From: Candidatus Nanopelagicales bacterium
GTDB taxonomy: Bacteria > Actinomycetota > Actinomycetes > S36-B12
Assembly (NCBI GenBank): GCA_018402235.1
Contig: JAGYJJ010000005.1
Span: 1 to 64,000, forward strand
Direction of reading: 5' to 3'
DNA: 64,000 bases
Positions 17,176 to 25,753 of the stretch are shown here, one piece after another (the first letter of the stretch is position 1; each line of letters starts with the position of its first letter). The notes beneath the pieces were generated by a model. That model did no database searches. It was given only the letters and a program-made list of their open reading frames with translations, and was not told where the DNA came from. The translations under genes were made by a program, and so were the position numbers.

Positions 17176-18623
17176 GCGTCGTCGTCGTCCACTTCTGCGG
17201 CGTTACTGCCGTAGGTGACCGTGACGCCGTCGTCGTCTTTGTCTATTCGACGGGTCAGCCACAGACCTTCGGCGGCGAACTCGACCACCGACGCTGCAAG
17301 GCCGGGTGATTCGGCCATACCGGGCTCAGCGGCGGAGATGACCGCGCCCAACCCTTCCATCGGGCCGATCGCTTGCAAGATCGCGCGCGAACTCATCACA
17401 TCCGAGGTTGCCAGCGTGTTGCCCTGGTCGAACCACTCGACAAGGTGGGTCAGGAACGGGCGCGCCTGCTGACCGCCGAGGTATTCACGCCAGGAGTCTG
17501 CTGTGGCCTGCCGGGCGAGCAGCACGAGGGTTTCGTCCTCGTAGCCCTCTTCGGTTACGTCGAACTCGACCTTGCCGCGCAGCGAGGGAACGATGTCGAT
17601 GAGATCGCCCACGCGGGCTACCGGTTCGTCGTCGCCGGCGATAGCCGATCGGCGTAGCGCTGCACCGGAAAGCTCCTCCACACATGCAATCGAAAAGCGC
17701 GCGGACACACCACTGCGCTGGTCGATTGCAGGGGACTCACGAACACCGCGGGTGAACCGCGCAACGATGTCCAGCAGGTGCCGCGGGATCACCGCGTGGA
17801 TGTCTGCTTCTTGCTCGAGTAGTTGAATCTCGAGTTCGAGTTCGAGTGGGTAGTGCGTGCGGATCTCCGCACCGAAGCGGTCCTTCAGTGGCGTGATGAT
17901 GCGTCCGCGGTTGGTGTAGTCCTCGGGGTTTGCGCTGGCAACAACGATCATGTCCAGCGGCAGGCGCAGGTTGTAACCGCGGACCTGGATATCGCGCTCT
18001 TCGAGAACGTTCAGCAGCGCCACCTGGATGCGTTCCACCAGATCGGGGAGTTCATTGATCGCGAATATGCCGCGGTTGGTGCGCGGCACCAGACCAAAGT
18101 GGATGGTCTCGGGATCACCGAGGCTTCGACCCTCGGCCACCTTTACCGGGTCGATGTCGCCCACCAGATCACCCACTGAGGTATCCGGGGTGGCCAGCTT
18201 CTCTCCGTACCGCTCGCTGCGATGGCGCCACGCGATCGGTAGCCCGTCACCTAGTTCACCGGCTAGCCGCCTGCACCGAGCACACACCGGCGCGGTGGGT
18301 TCATCGTTGATCTCGCAACCTTCCACGTACGGCATCCACTCATCGAGCAGCCCGATCAACGAACGGATCAACCGCGTCTTTCCCTGGCCTCTCTCCCCGA
18401 GCAGCACGAAGTCGTGCCCGGCCAAGACCGCCCGCTCCACCTGCGGACCCACGGTGTCCTCGAATCCGACTATTCCCGGCAAAGTGGGCAAACCGTCACG
18501 TAGCCGGCCCAGCAGGTTCTCCTGCATCTCGGCCTTCACCGACCGCGGCACGTAGCCGCGGGCCAGCAGGTCTCCCCTCGTGCGGGGCAGGTCGGGTGGC
18601 GAAGTGGGCGCGAATGTGGTCAC
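17172..18623 (-). CDS. MoxR/ChlI-like AAA+ ATPase
   Basis: 483 residues. Walker A GERGQGKT is near residue 76, Walker B-like RGIFAINELPDL lies near 210, and an arginine-rich sensor region and lid follow. Between Walker A and Walker B there is an insert with three Cys residues (EGCEIN, PVCARCRR) that may bind zinc; this is typical of a ChlI-like subfamily. The partner VWA gene overlaps by four bases. Together they probably form a two-component ATP-driven remodelling machine. Confidence 0.85.
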   Translation of the reverse strand: MTTFAPTSPPDLPRTRGDLLARGYVPRSVKAEMQENLLGRLRDGLPTLPGIVGFEDTVGPQVERAVLAGHDFVLLGERGQGKTRLIRSLIGLLDEWMPYVEGCEINDEPTAPVCARCRRLAGELGDGLPIAWRHRSERYGEKLATPDTSVGDLVGDIDPVKVAEGRSLGDPETIHFGLVPRTNRGIFAINELPDLVERIQVALLNVLEERDIQVRGYNLRLPLDMIVVASANPEDYTNRGRIITPLKDRFGAEIRTHYPLELELEIQLLEQEADIHAVIPRHLLDIVARFTRGVRESPAIDQRSGVSARFSIACVEELSGAALRRSAIAGDDEPVARVGDLIDIVPSLRGKVEFDVTEEGYEDETLVLLARQATADSWREYLGGQQARPFLTHLVEWFDQGNTLATSDVMSSRAILQAIGPMEGLGAVISAAEPGMAESPGLAASVVEFAAEGLWLTRRIDKDDDGVTVTYGSNAAEVDDDDA

Positions 18624-18702
18624 CTGCTGACCGTACGTCGGCAGCGCTCAGTTCGCGAGTGCGCGAGTCGTGGTTACGAGTCTTGCGAGGGGAGGGACCC
18701 GC

Positions 18703-18900
18703 ATGTGGAACGGCATGCCCACCGGTCTACCTATCCAGGGGCTGATCGTGGCCACAGTCTTCTGCGTCATCGCCTTTCGAAAGGTCATGAAGGGCGCACG
18801 TGGATCTGAGGCGATCATCTGGAACACCGTGGGTATCCTCACGCTTCTATACCTGTTCACCAGTGCCGCCTGGATCGCATCGGGAAGCGCCTTCGACTAG
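18703..18900 (+). CDS. Small membrane protein, two helices
   Basis: 65 residues from the ATG at 18703, which follows GGGAGGG with six bases spacing; that ribosome-binding site decides the start. Two hydrophobic stretches (LIVATVFCVIAF and IIWNTVGILTLLYLFTSAAWIA) flank a short basic loop. No recognised family. Confidence 0.55.
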   Translation: MWNGMPTGLPIQGLIVATVFCVIAFRKVMKGARGSEAIIWNTVGILTLLYLFTSAAWIASGSAFD

Positions 18901-18920
18901 CGAACGAGCGCTAGCGCTCC

Positions 18921-19352
18921 TCAGGTCACAGACGCTGGCGTAACCGCGAAGCCGGTTGCAACCGCGCCATCACGCAACCGCCTGTCCCACGCGGCGAAAA
19001 CAACATCGTCAGTCCTGAGCGCGAGAGCACTGGCAAGGTGCACGGCATCTGCCCCTCGCAAGTTGTGCGCGCCAGCTAGTTCTCCTGCCACACGTGCCAA
19101 TTCGTTGGTCAACTCCACGGGCCGCAGTGCCGACCAGAAGTTCTCCCACAAACCCATCGCCTGGCCCAGTCCTGCTTTGGTCAACGATCGATTGCGCCGT
19201 GCCGCCGCAAGTGCGGCCGATACCTCCGGATAGCCGAGGCGACTGCAGAAAGCGGCATCGCAACCGTTCCACAACTGGTCAGCAAGATCGGAACCGTCCT
19301 CGTCCACGACCAGTTTGACGAGCGCGCTGGAGTCGAAATACACCAGAGCCAT
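18921..19352 (-). CDS. vapC: VapC-type PIN-domain toxin (locus 2)
   Basis: 143 residues. The PIN acidic residues are in VYFDSSALVKLV, YPEVSAALA, LRGADAVHLASAL and AAWDRRLRDG. The start codon overlaps the last base of the antitoxin stop region, so expression is coupled. This is the second of three VapBC modules in the window; its sequence is only distantly related to the other two. Confidence 0.9.
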   Translation of the reverse strand: MALVYFDSSALVKLVVDEDGSDLADQLWNGCDAAFCSRLGYPEVSAALAAARRNRSLTKAGLGQAMGLWENFWSALRPVELTNELARVAGELAGAHNLRGADAVHLASALALRTDDVVFAAWDRRLRDGAVATGFAVTPASVT

Positions 19353-19615
19353 TACCGTCGCTGTTCGCTGACGAGATCGGCCACCGCCGATCGGGGGCGA
19401 GGACGTTTGCCCTCACCGGCTCGCGGCCTGCGCGAACTAGCGGGTCGGCTGATGACTCCTTGTTCCATCAAGTCCTCGATGAAAGACGATGCCCCTACCG
19501 CCATGATTCTGGCCACCGGAGTTCCACGATCGGTGATGACAACGTCTTCCCCATCGCGCGCGGCATCAATCCACTGCGCAAGGTTGGCACGTAACTGGGC
19601 AATGGCAACGTCCAT
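19352..19615 (-). CDS. vapB: Phd/YefM-type antitoxin (locus 2)
   Basis: 87 residues from the ATG at 19615. The Phd/YefM fold is shown by MDVAIAQLRANLAQWID followed by VVITDRGTPVARI, a hallmark of the family. The C-terminal half is basic and Pro-rich and should bind the PIN toxin. A long frame continues upstream but does not look like coding sequence. An inverted repeat just upstream is the likely operator. Confidence 0.88.
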   Translation of the reverse strand: MDVAIAQLRANLAQWIDAARDGEDVVITDRGTPVARIMAVGASSFIEDLMEQGVISRPASSRRPRAGEGKRPRPRSAVADLVSEQRR

Positions 19616-19623
19616 GCTCACAG

Positions 19624-19652
19624 TGTACATAACGAGATTATTCACATGTACA
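19624..19652. promoter_or_regulatory. Inverted repeat upstream of antitoxin 2, probable operator
   Basis: tgtacat and atgtaca are exact complements 15 bases apart, starting nine bases upstream of the antitoxin ATG. Position and symmetry fit autoregulation by the VapBC complex. Confidence 0.5.
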
Positions 19653-19706
19653 TGTTCAGCAGATGGCACCCACCGGAGTTGCCGCCAATCGATAGGGTCG
19701 CCCACC

Positions 19707-19907
19707 ATGGATTGGCTGAGTCTGGGAGCCGTCGTCGCCGGCGTTCTGGTGATCCTGGCTTGGTACAAGTCTGAGAACGCCCTCACCCCCGAATCCCGGC
19801 GCCCATGGCTGATCGTCCGATACGCAGCCATCGGCGTGATCGTGCTGTGGCTCGTGGTCGAGGGACCAACCCTGTACCGATTGATCTTCCAAGGAGGCCT
19901 GGAGTAG
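19707..19907 (+). CDS. Small membrane protein upstream of the CruF-like gene
   Basis: 66 residues with two transmembrane helices (LGAVVAGVLVILAWY and YAAIGVIVLWLVV). The stop TAG is followed directly by the ATG of the carotenoid gene, so the two are an operon. No recognised family; a role in the same membrane pathway is inference from position only. Confidence 0.6.
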   Translation: MDWLSLGAVVAGVLVILAWYKSENALTPESRRPWLIVRYAAIGVIVLWLVVEGPTLYRLIFQGGLE

Positions 19908-20774
19908 ATGGTCACTGATTCGACGACGACCAATGCCATAGCAACGCATGTCACGCGCACACGTCTGTGGCTGCTCTGGGCGATCATGGCGATGGCGGTC
20001 GTGTACATCCTGCTACCGGAAGACACCAATCCAGCATTGATGCTGCTGTTCGGTGAGATGCAGGTGCTGTTCGCGTTCGTTCACTGGTCCACCTGGGCTG
20101 GGTGGCGGACGGCGCTGCTCGGTTTTGTGATCGTTTTCGGCATCTCGTACCTGTCTGAGTTCATCGGCACGCATACCGGCCTGATCTTCGGTGATTACTA
20201 CTACTCCGACACCCTGCTCGGTCCCCTGGTATTCGATGTGCCACCTCTTGTGATGCTCGCGTACTTCGCGATGGGTTACACGAGTTATGTGCTGGCACGG
20301 ATCATCGCCGGCGGTGGCATCAACGGCCTCTACGAACGCATCACCGGATGGCGCCTGGTTCTTGTCGCGGGCATGACCGCATTGATCATGACGTTCAACG
20401 ATCTTGCGCTGGATCCCATTTCTTCCACGATCAAGGGTGACTGGGTGTGGGAGAACGGTGGCGCCTACTTTGGTGTTCCCATCCACAACTTCTACGGCTG
20501 GGTGGGCACGGTGTTCGTGTTCACGATCCTGGTCGGGCTGCTACTCGCACGACCCAAGCCCGCAGCCATGATCGCGCGACCGGTGCCGAAGGAATTCGCC
20601 TTCCAGATCGTGGCGATGTACGTGGTGTTCATGATGTCCACGCTGGTCAAGCCGCTTCTGGGCGCCACCGGCGAGATTTACATGGCCATGTTCATGCTCG
20701 CTTCACTGATCATGATGCTGCCGATCCTGGCGGGCATCGCGGCGCTCACCCGATCGCCGGGGAACGCCGAGTAA
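19908..20774 (+). CDS. CruF-like carotenoid biosynthesis protein (DUF422)
   Basis: 288 residues with about seven transmembrane segments. The motifs FGDYYYSDTLLGP and LALDPIS match the carotenoid biosynthesis / bisanhydrobacterioruberin hydratase family (CruF, PF04240). CruF hydrates carotenoid ends, for instance gamma-carotene 1',2' bonds. Whether this protein has that activity cannot be told, but a carotenoid role fits with blh about 10 kb away. It is translated directly after a small membrane protein. Confidence 0.75.
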   Translation: MVTDSTTTNAIATHVTRTRLWLLWAIMAMAVVYILLPEDTNPALMLLFGEMQVLFAFVHWSTWAGWRTALLGFVIVFGISYLSEFIGTHTGLIFGDYYYSDTLLGPLVFDVPPLVMLAYFAMGYTSYVLARIIAGGGINGLYERITGWRLVLVAGMTALIMTFNDLALDPISSTIKGDWVWENGGAYFGVPIHNFYGWVGTVFVFTILVGLLLARPKPAAMIARPVPKEFAFQIVAMYVVFMMSTLVKPLLGATGEIYMAMFMLASLIMMLPILAGIAALTRSPGNAE

Positions 20775-20787
20775 CCGGCACCAAGTC

Positions 20788-20801
20788 GGGACGAAAGTCC
20801 C
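20788..20801. promoter_or_regulatory. DosR-like palindromic box upstream of the USP gene
   Basis: gggacgaaagtccc is a palindrome (gggac/gtccc around four bases) very close to the DosR/DevR consensus GGGACTWWAGTCCC. It lies 47 bases before the universal stress protein start. In mycobacteria, USP and CBS-domain genes are classic members of the hypoxia DosR regulon. Confidence 0.55.
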
Positions 20802-20847
20802 TACGTCCTAGGTCCCACTCCTGTGGACCCATCCGCCCGAATGATGG

Positions 20848-21759
20848 ATGCTGGAGGGCATGGCAGATCAGCCGAAAGGAAAGTGGGCCGGACGCATCGT
20901 TGCCGGCGTCGACGCTTCAGAGTCTGCGCACGCCGCAGCCCGATGGGCAGCACAGGAAGCGGTAACCCGCGGGCGCGGATTGACTTTGGCAACTGCTGTT
21001 CTTCCCCCCGCCACCATTGGTGGTTTGGGCATCCCTCCGGCCATGGACTTCCTCGACGCCCTGCGCGCCGAAGCAGTCGAGATCTTGACCGCGCTCGCGA
21101 AGGAACTACCCGGGGACGACATCCGCGTCGTAGTGGAGGTCGCTAGCCCCGGCGGTTTGTTCGTCGAAGCTTCCCAAGAAGCCCACATGATCGTGCTCGG
21201 TTCACGCGGCACCGGTGGCTTCACCGGTTTGGTCCTCGGTTCGGTCGGCTCGCAGGTGGCAGCCGCGGCGGCATGCCCGGTTGTGGTCTGGCGCGGAGCC
21301 CCCCGGCCCGGGGCAACAAGCGTGGTGGTGGGAGTCGATGGTTCACCCAACTCGAAGGCAGCGCTGGGGGCTGCCTTTGAGTACGCGAGCTTCCACGGGC
21401 TCGGGCTGACCGTCGTCCACGCCTGGGACATCCCGGCGTACGACCTCATCGAGATTCCCCAAGGAGCCGTGGCACTACCCATCGCGGAGGTACTTGAGGA
21501 TGAGGTGCGTCTTTCCGCCGAGGTGCTGGCCGGACACCGTGACCGCTACCCCGACGTTGTAGTCCGCGAGCACCTTGTTCGTGGTGCAGCCGCCAAAGCA
21601 CTGATCGACCAATCAATCGATGCTGCACTTCTCGTGGTTGGCACCCGCGGTCGTGGCCAGCTTCTATCCGCAGTGCTCGGCTCTGTCAGCAATACCGTGC
21701 TTCACAAAGTGGACATCCCGGTGCTCGTTGTTCCCCTTCCCCCAGACCTCGGAAGGTAG
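20848..21759 (+). CDS. Universal stress protein, tandem USP domains
   Basis: 303 residues with two USP domains. Each ends in the ATP-binding signature: GSRGTGGFTGLVLGSVGSQ in the first and GTRGRGQLLSAVLGSVSNT in the second. The ATG at 20848 gives the frame; an ATG at 20860 is also possible, with GGAGGG almost touching it. Tandem USPs of this kind (Rv2623-like) bind ATP and slow growth under hypoxia in mycobacteria. The downstream CBS gene follows by four bases. Confidence 0.88.
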   Translation: MLEGMADQPKGKWAGRIVAGVDASESAHAAARWAAQEAVTRGRGLTLATAVLPPATIGGLGIPPAMDFLDALRAEAVEILTALAKELPGDDIRVVVEVASPGGLFVEASQEAHMIVLGSRGTGGFTGLVLGSVGSQVAAAAACPVVVWRGAPRPGATSVVVGVDGSPNSKAALGAAFEYASFHGLGLTVVHAWDIPAYDLIEIPQGAVALPIAEVLEDEVRLSAEVLAGHRDRYPDVVVREHLVRGAAAKALIDQSIDAALLVVGTRGRGQLLSAVLGSVSNTVLHKVDIPVLVVPLPPDLGR

Positions 21760-21763
21760 AACC

Positions 21764-22174
21764 ATGACCGCCACCGCTTCAACACCCAGCCACGTTCTGG
21801 TTCGCGACATCATGTCCCAACCTGTTCTCACCGTCGAGACCAACGAGACGCTCTGGGATGCCTGGCAGTTGCTGTTCGTTTCCGGTCTTCGCCACTTGGT
21901 AGTGATCGATCGATTCGGGCAAACCGTGGGTGTGCTCAGCGATCGCAACATCCTGGCCGAAGTGCCCGCAACGTCTGAACACCTGTCATCCAAACTCGTT
22001 GCCGACGTCATGGCTCGCGTTCCCATTGCGGTGATCGGACCGCAGGCCGATCCGCGCCAGGCAGCAGCAGTCATGGCACGCGCGACCAGCGAAGCGGTTC
22101 CAGTCATCGCGGAAGACGGACGCCTCGTTGGCATCGTCACCGAATCCGACCTGGTGCGCTGGCTCGGGGATTAG
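21764..22174 (+). CDS. CBS-domain pair protein (Hrp1-like)
   Basis: 136 residues made almost only of two CBS motifs: about residues 12-68 (VRDIMSQPVLTVETNETLWDA) and 76-135 (VADVMARVPIAVI). The start at 21764 follows a GGAAGG site. CBS pairs bind adenine nucleotides. The arrangement USP then CBS behind a DosR-like box resembles hypoxia-response genes such as Rv2626c. Confidence 0.85.
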   Translation: MTATASTPSHVLVRDIMSQPVLTVETNETLWDAWQLLFVSGLRHLVVIDRFGQTVGVLSDRNILAEVPATSEHLSSKLVADVMARVPIAVIGPQADPRQAAAVMARATSEAVPVIAEDGRLVGIVTESDLVRWLGD

Positions 22175-22227
22175 GCAAGGGATTGACACCACGAACGACG
22201 ACGGCCACCGCCCCCTAGGGTTGACGG

Positions 22228-22854
22228 GTGGCTGATACGAAGGAAGACGTTCAGGGTTCTCGCCTGGTGTGGATCGACTGCGAGATGACCGGTTTGAATC
22301 CCCAGCAAGACCAGATAGTCGAGATCGCGTGCATCGTCACTGAACCTGATCTCACGGAGGTCGACGACGGCATCACCATTGTTATCAAACGCGACGACGC
22401 CCCCCTCGCCAATATGGACGAGGTAGTGGTGAAGATGCATAACGAGTCAGGACTCATCCACGAGATCCCCGGCGGCACCACCCTGGCCGATGCCCAGACC
22501 CGCGTTCTGGACTACGTAACGTCGCACGTCCCCGAGGCGCGCAAAGCACCGCTTGCCGGATCGAGTGTGTACGTGGACCGCATGTTCCTGGCGAACTACA
22601 TGCCTGAACTCGATGCCTACCTGCACTACCGGCTCGTGGATGTCTCGAGTATCAAGGAACTCACGAAGCGTTGGTACCCCAAGGCCTACTACAACACCCC
22701 CGAGAAGACCGGCAATCATCGAGCCCTGGCAGACATCCGCGAGTCCATCGCCGAGCTGCGCTACTACCGCGATGCGGTGATGGTTCCCCTTCCCGGACCC
22801 ACCACAAGCGAAGCCAAGGAACTCGGCAACAACCACATAGTCGACCACGGGTAG
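22228..22854 (+). CDS. orn: Oligoribonuclease
   Basis: 208 residues from a GTG. This is a DEDDh 3'-5' exonuclease: WIDCEMTGL holds the first Asp and Glu, an Asp follows in VYVDRMF, and NHRALADIRES holds the catalytic His and last Asp. Orn degrades two- to five-base RNAs and pGpG at the end of RNA turnover. Followed directly by tRNA-His, the same order I recall in mycobacteria. Confidence 0.95.
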   Translation: MADTKEDVQGSRLVWIDCEMTGLNPQQDQIVEIACIVTEPDLTEVDDGITIVIKRDDAPLANMDEVVVKMHNESGLIHEIPGGTTLADAQTRVLDYVTSHVPEARKAPLAGSSVYVDRMFLANYMPELDAYLHYRLVDVSSIKELTKRWYPKAYYNTPEKTGNHRALADIRESIAELRYYRDAVMVPLPGPTTSEAKELGNNHIVDHG

Positions 22855-22884
22855 ACTCGCCCAGCGCTTCCGAAAGGGAGCCGC

Positions 22885-22961
22885 GGTGGGTGTAGCTCAG
22901 CTGGTAGAGCGCCGCGTTGTGGTCGCGGATGCCGCGGGTTCAAGTCCCGTCACTCACCCCA
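22885..22961 (+). tRNA. tRNA-His (anticodon GUG)
   Basis: Acceptor GTGGGTG pairs with CACTCAC, with a genomic G at -1 opposite the discriminator C, the identity mark of tRNA-His. The anticodon loop TTGTGGT gives GTG. CCA is encoded at 22959-22961. The 3' end forms one end of a 15-bp direct repeat that delimits the downstream island. Confidence 0.95.
22947..22961. repeat. attL-like copy of the 15-bp direct repeat (tRNA-His 3' end)
   Basis: ccgtcactcacccca covers the tRNA-His T arm to CCA. The identical sequence recurs at 34711-34725. Integrases often use tRNA 3' ends as attachment cores and restore the tRNA, as here. Confidence 0.75.
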
Positions 22962-22996
22962 AGATTCGTGAGGAAAAACCGCCCGCAACCCACACC

Positions 22997-23031
22997 GTGG
23001 GGGCAAAGTGGGGGCAGACTCCTCGGGGGCA
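22997..23031. repeat. Three GGGGGCA repeats beside the tRNA-His
   Basis: gtgggggca occurs at 22997 and 23008, and ggggggca-like cgggggca at 23024, all within 70 bases of the tRNA end. Closely spaced direct repeats at this place resemble integrase arm-type sites. Confidence 0.4.
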
Positions 23032-23581
23032 CACACAAACGCACACGGGAACTAGTCGCGCTGACGTTTCTCGATAATGATTCGAAACGTGCTGCCCGGA
23101 TTCAGGTGGAGGCACCGCAAACGATCCGCTTCGAAACCCAGACTGAGTAAGTGCTCCCGAAATTGGCAAAGAGACTCAAGAGAGACTCTCATAGGGGTCG
23201 GCGGTCGTGCCGATTCCGCCGTCTGGCTTCCTCCATAGAAGGGCATGGTCCAGCAGCGATCCACCTAGAGCGTGATTCTCCGCAGGACAATCGCGCGACT
23301 CGCCTTGATTTAGACACCTCTTCCCCGCAACGACCCGCAGGCAAGTGGATTTTTGGGGTAGTGGTCTCCAACCGTCTAGATACGGAACGTCGGATGGATT
23401 CTGATTTGGTAGTTGATTCATAGCGTCCTATCGGACGGGGCTGCTTTGTCGATCCCATTTCGTCGATGTACTCGGGGGGTGTTTTTTTGGGCCTCAACTT
23501 CCCGGATAGACCGCTTCTCCCTCGGGAACCCACGGGTCACGTACGCTCTAGGCGTTGGCGTCGTCAGCACGGGGGGGATTC
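23032..23581. other. Stretch without a recognisable gene
   Basis: Both strands have only short frames without family resemblance or good starts. The old integrase would be expected here, but I see no trace of its catalytic motifs. Confidence 0.4.
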
Positions 23582-24509
23582 ATGCGAGGTTTTCTTATTG
23601 GGCTCGCCGCACTCGGTATTGCCGCTCACACGCTGACCATGGCGCCCGATGCTGAAGCGCGCGGGGCAGCGACTGTTTCCAGGTCACCGGCGGGCAGAGT
23701 CTTTTCGAGTCGCGCTACTACGAGCTTCGCGTCGGGACACGTGCGGCTTGTGGCACTGCGGCCCCGGTTCCGGCTGTACGCGTGCTCTACCAGATTGACC
23801 TCGGCTTCTACTGCAGTCCACGCACCGGAACGGTGACCCGAGGTTCCTTCGGTGCTACCGAACGGATCGACATGAGTTGTCTCACCCCGGGATTTCACAC
23901 ACCAACCATCCATCTCTCGTCTTTCGCGGATGGATTCGAGCAACTCCATCACCCTGCCATTTCTGACGCGCACGTCCGTCACCGAGCGCCACGACCCTGC
24001 CAGCTCCCCAGCGCCCGCTAACACGAACGCCTTTGTGCCTGCGCAGACTGCCGCACCCGTGGCACCTGCCCCCGCGCCAGCTTTGCCAGCGCCGCCTAGC
24101 CCCCGGCCGTATGATGCAGTACGGCCTCCCGCTGCGCAAGCGCCCTCTCTCAACGAAGCGGCGAGGCACCGGCAAACCGTCAGCGACGTTGAGAAACGAT
24201 CAGTTGACCGTCACCTTGAAAACCAAACTGAAGCCGGGGAAGGAATTCTCAGTCGAAGTCCTCGGGCCCGTCGGCGTCGGGAACGTGTCCATACCCAAAC
24301 CAGGTGGAGTTACAGAGACGCGAGCCTTTCGAGACTGGTACAACTTCCCGGTAGGCGGAAAAGGGCAGGTCACGTTCACGGTGCCAGTGACATCGTTCAA
24401 CGACATCAACGTTCGGGATAACCGCGGACGAATCTTCCTCCGGCTTTACACATCATCCGGTTGCGCAGCGGAATCACGATTCACGCTCACGTGCAGTGGC
24501 CGGGGCTGA
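23582..24509 (+). pseudogene. Secreted protein with Pro/Ala linker, frameshifted
   Basis: Starts at ATG 23582 behind a GGGGGGG run with a signal peptide (RGFLIGLAALGIAAH). Coding character then moves between frames: DCFQVTGG to HTPTIHL in a second frame from about 23670, a Pro/Ala-rich linker back in the first frame near 23950, and a C-terminal beta domain (LRNDQLTVTLKTK to FTLTCSGRG) in a third frame from about 24180. Put together it is one exported protein of about 300 residues with two Cys-containing domains. At least three indels break it. No named family recognised. Confidence 0.55.
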
Positions 24510-24589
24510 AACGCAACTACACGCGCACCGGGAACACCACACCTTCTAGTCCTCCCTACGTCCGGGCGCGTGTGCCGCTGGAACGGCGA

Positions 24590-25421
24590 ATCAGTTCGAG
24601 AAGATCCACGCGCCGCTCCCTGGCGGTCCGACGCTGTTAGCCGGATTGGTGCTGGCCCCAGCGCTTATCGTAATCCAACGTGTCGAGCCCGGTTCCATCG
24701 AGAAACGCGGTCGCCTCATCGGTCCGCTCGATACGGAACTCGCAGATGAGGAAGTCCTTCCGGGCCCGGAATACAACAAAGTTGTCAGCGATTCCGTCGC
24801 GCGCTAAATACGATGTAGAGCGCTTGTATGTTAAGTTCTAGGCCAGGGACACCTCGTTCACCAACGTGGCATTCCGTCGGCCAGGGCACTGTTGCGGAGA
24901 GCCTTGTGGACCAGTGGTGCCGGTCCGTGGCTTGCCCTGGCTCGCATCTTCTTCGTCTGTTCCAAGCTGCATGAGGTTCAGGACCGGCACGGCCGTGAGG
25001 TCAGATCGCCGCCAACTTCCAGTGCCCGAATCTGGATAGCGATGATGGGGATCGTCTTGTTGAAGAGGCTTATGACGTTCAGGAACCGGCTGGTGATGTC
25101 TTCGGCGACGATGACAGCGACGTGTTCGTACCGGGGATAGCGAGATTTCTCTATGTCCCAGTATTCGATGGTGCGAATGATGTGAGCCTCATCCGTTGCG
25201 CCGAGTTGTATCTCGACCTCGTAGCGAGTGAGAGTTTCCGGGTCACTCAGGAGTAGGTCGAGGCCTGCCGGCACGAGGCTGGCGCCGCTCAACGTCCTTC
25301 ACTTCAAGTTCGCCCGAGCCCACGGGAGCGTCGTGTCATCGATGATCTGCTGCTGTAACCACTTCTCGTTATAGACGGGGTGGTTTTTGAGGCTGACTGG
25401 CTTTGACTTGCGGAACTCCAC
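24590..25421 (-). pseudogene. PD-(D/E)XK nuclease-like protein (DUF5655-like C-terminus), frameshifted
   Basis: The gene begins at a GTG at 25421 behind AAGGGGGA. Segments in successive frames read SLKNHPVYNEKWLQQQIIDD, LDLLLSDPETLTRYEVEIQLG, GATDEAHIIRTIEYWDIEK, IVAEDITSRFLNVISLFN, PGLELN, then DNFVVFRARKDFLICEF and LDTLDYDKRWG. Together they match a bacterial family of about 280 residues with a PD-(D/E)XK-type core: Asp in LDLLLSD, then E-x-Q in YEVEIQLG. At least four frameshifts are needed. The plus-strand frames over this region are shadows. Function in the family is not established; a defence or repair nuclease is inference. Confidence 0.6.
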
Positions 25422-25753
25422 TACTTCCCCCTTGGGTTGATCACGGTTGGGTGCTTTCGCACGTATTCCTCTGGTGAGCGGGCGTACTCGTCTGCATCGC
25501 CCTTGAACAACGGCCATGAGATGGGGAGCCCCAAGTCCACGTCCATGTGGTTGGCTTCAATTTGGACGAGATCCTCTACCATGAAGAAGTCAATTCCTGG
25601 ATCTACCTTGTACTCCCAGTACGTACTGGGGTCGTCTGGATCGCGCCCATGAATGAGCACACCCCGGCCGTCTTCCGTGAGTACTAATTTGCGACTTGTT
25701 GGCGTGTCATTGTTCGTTGCGGTCTCAGCTGGTCCGCGACAGCCTGGCCGCAT
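25421..25753 (-). CDS. Hypothetical acidic protein next to the nuclease remnant
   Basis: Up to 110 residues, acidic and soluble, with WEYKVDPGIDFFMVEDLVQIEANHMDVDLG in the middle and SPEEYVRKHPTVINP at the end. Its stop overlaps the GTG of the nuclease-like gene, so the two form a unit. The start is uncertain: the ATG at 25753 overlaps the upstream gene by 70 bases. No family recognised. Confidence 0.4.
   Translation of the reverse strand: MRPGCRGPAETATNNDTPTSRKLVLTEDGRGVLIHGRDPDDPSTYWEYKVDPGIDFFMVEDLVQIEANHMDVDLGLPISWPLFKGDADEYARSPEEYVRKHPTVINPRGK

Noticed and set aside
19616-20029. Extension of antitoxin 2 to 225 residues
   Set aside because: It would overlap two plus-strand membrane-protein genes and lacks the Phd/YefM start.
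22962-23581. Integrase gene beside tRNA-His
   Set aside because: Expected at this place, but no frame shows the tyrosine recombinase R-H-R-Y or serine recombinase motifs.
24597-24807. Plus-strand open stretch with a hydrophobic segment (LLAGLVLAPALIVI)
   Set aside because: It lacks a start codon and lies antisense to a family-matching segment of the nuclease-like gene on the minus strand.
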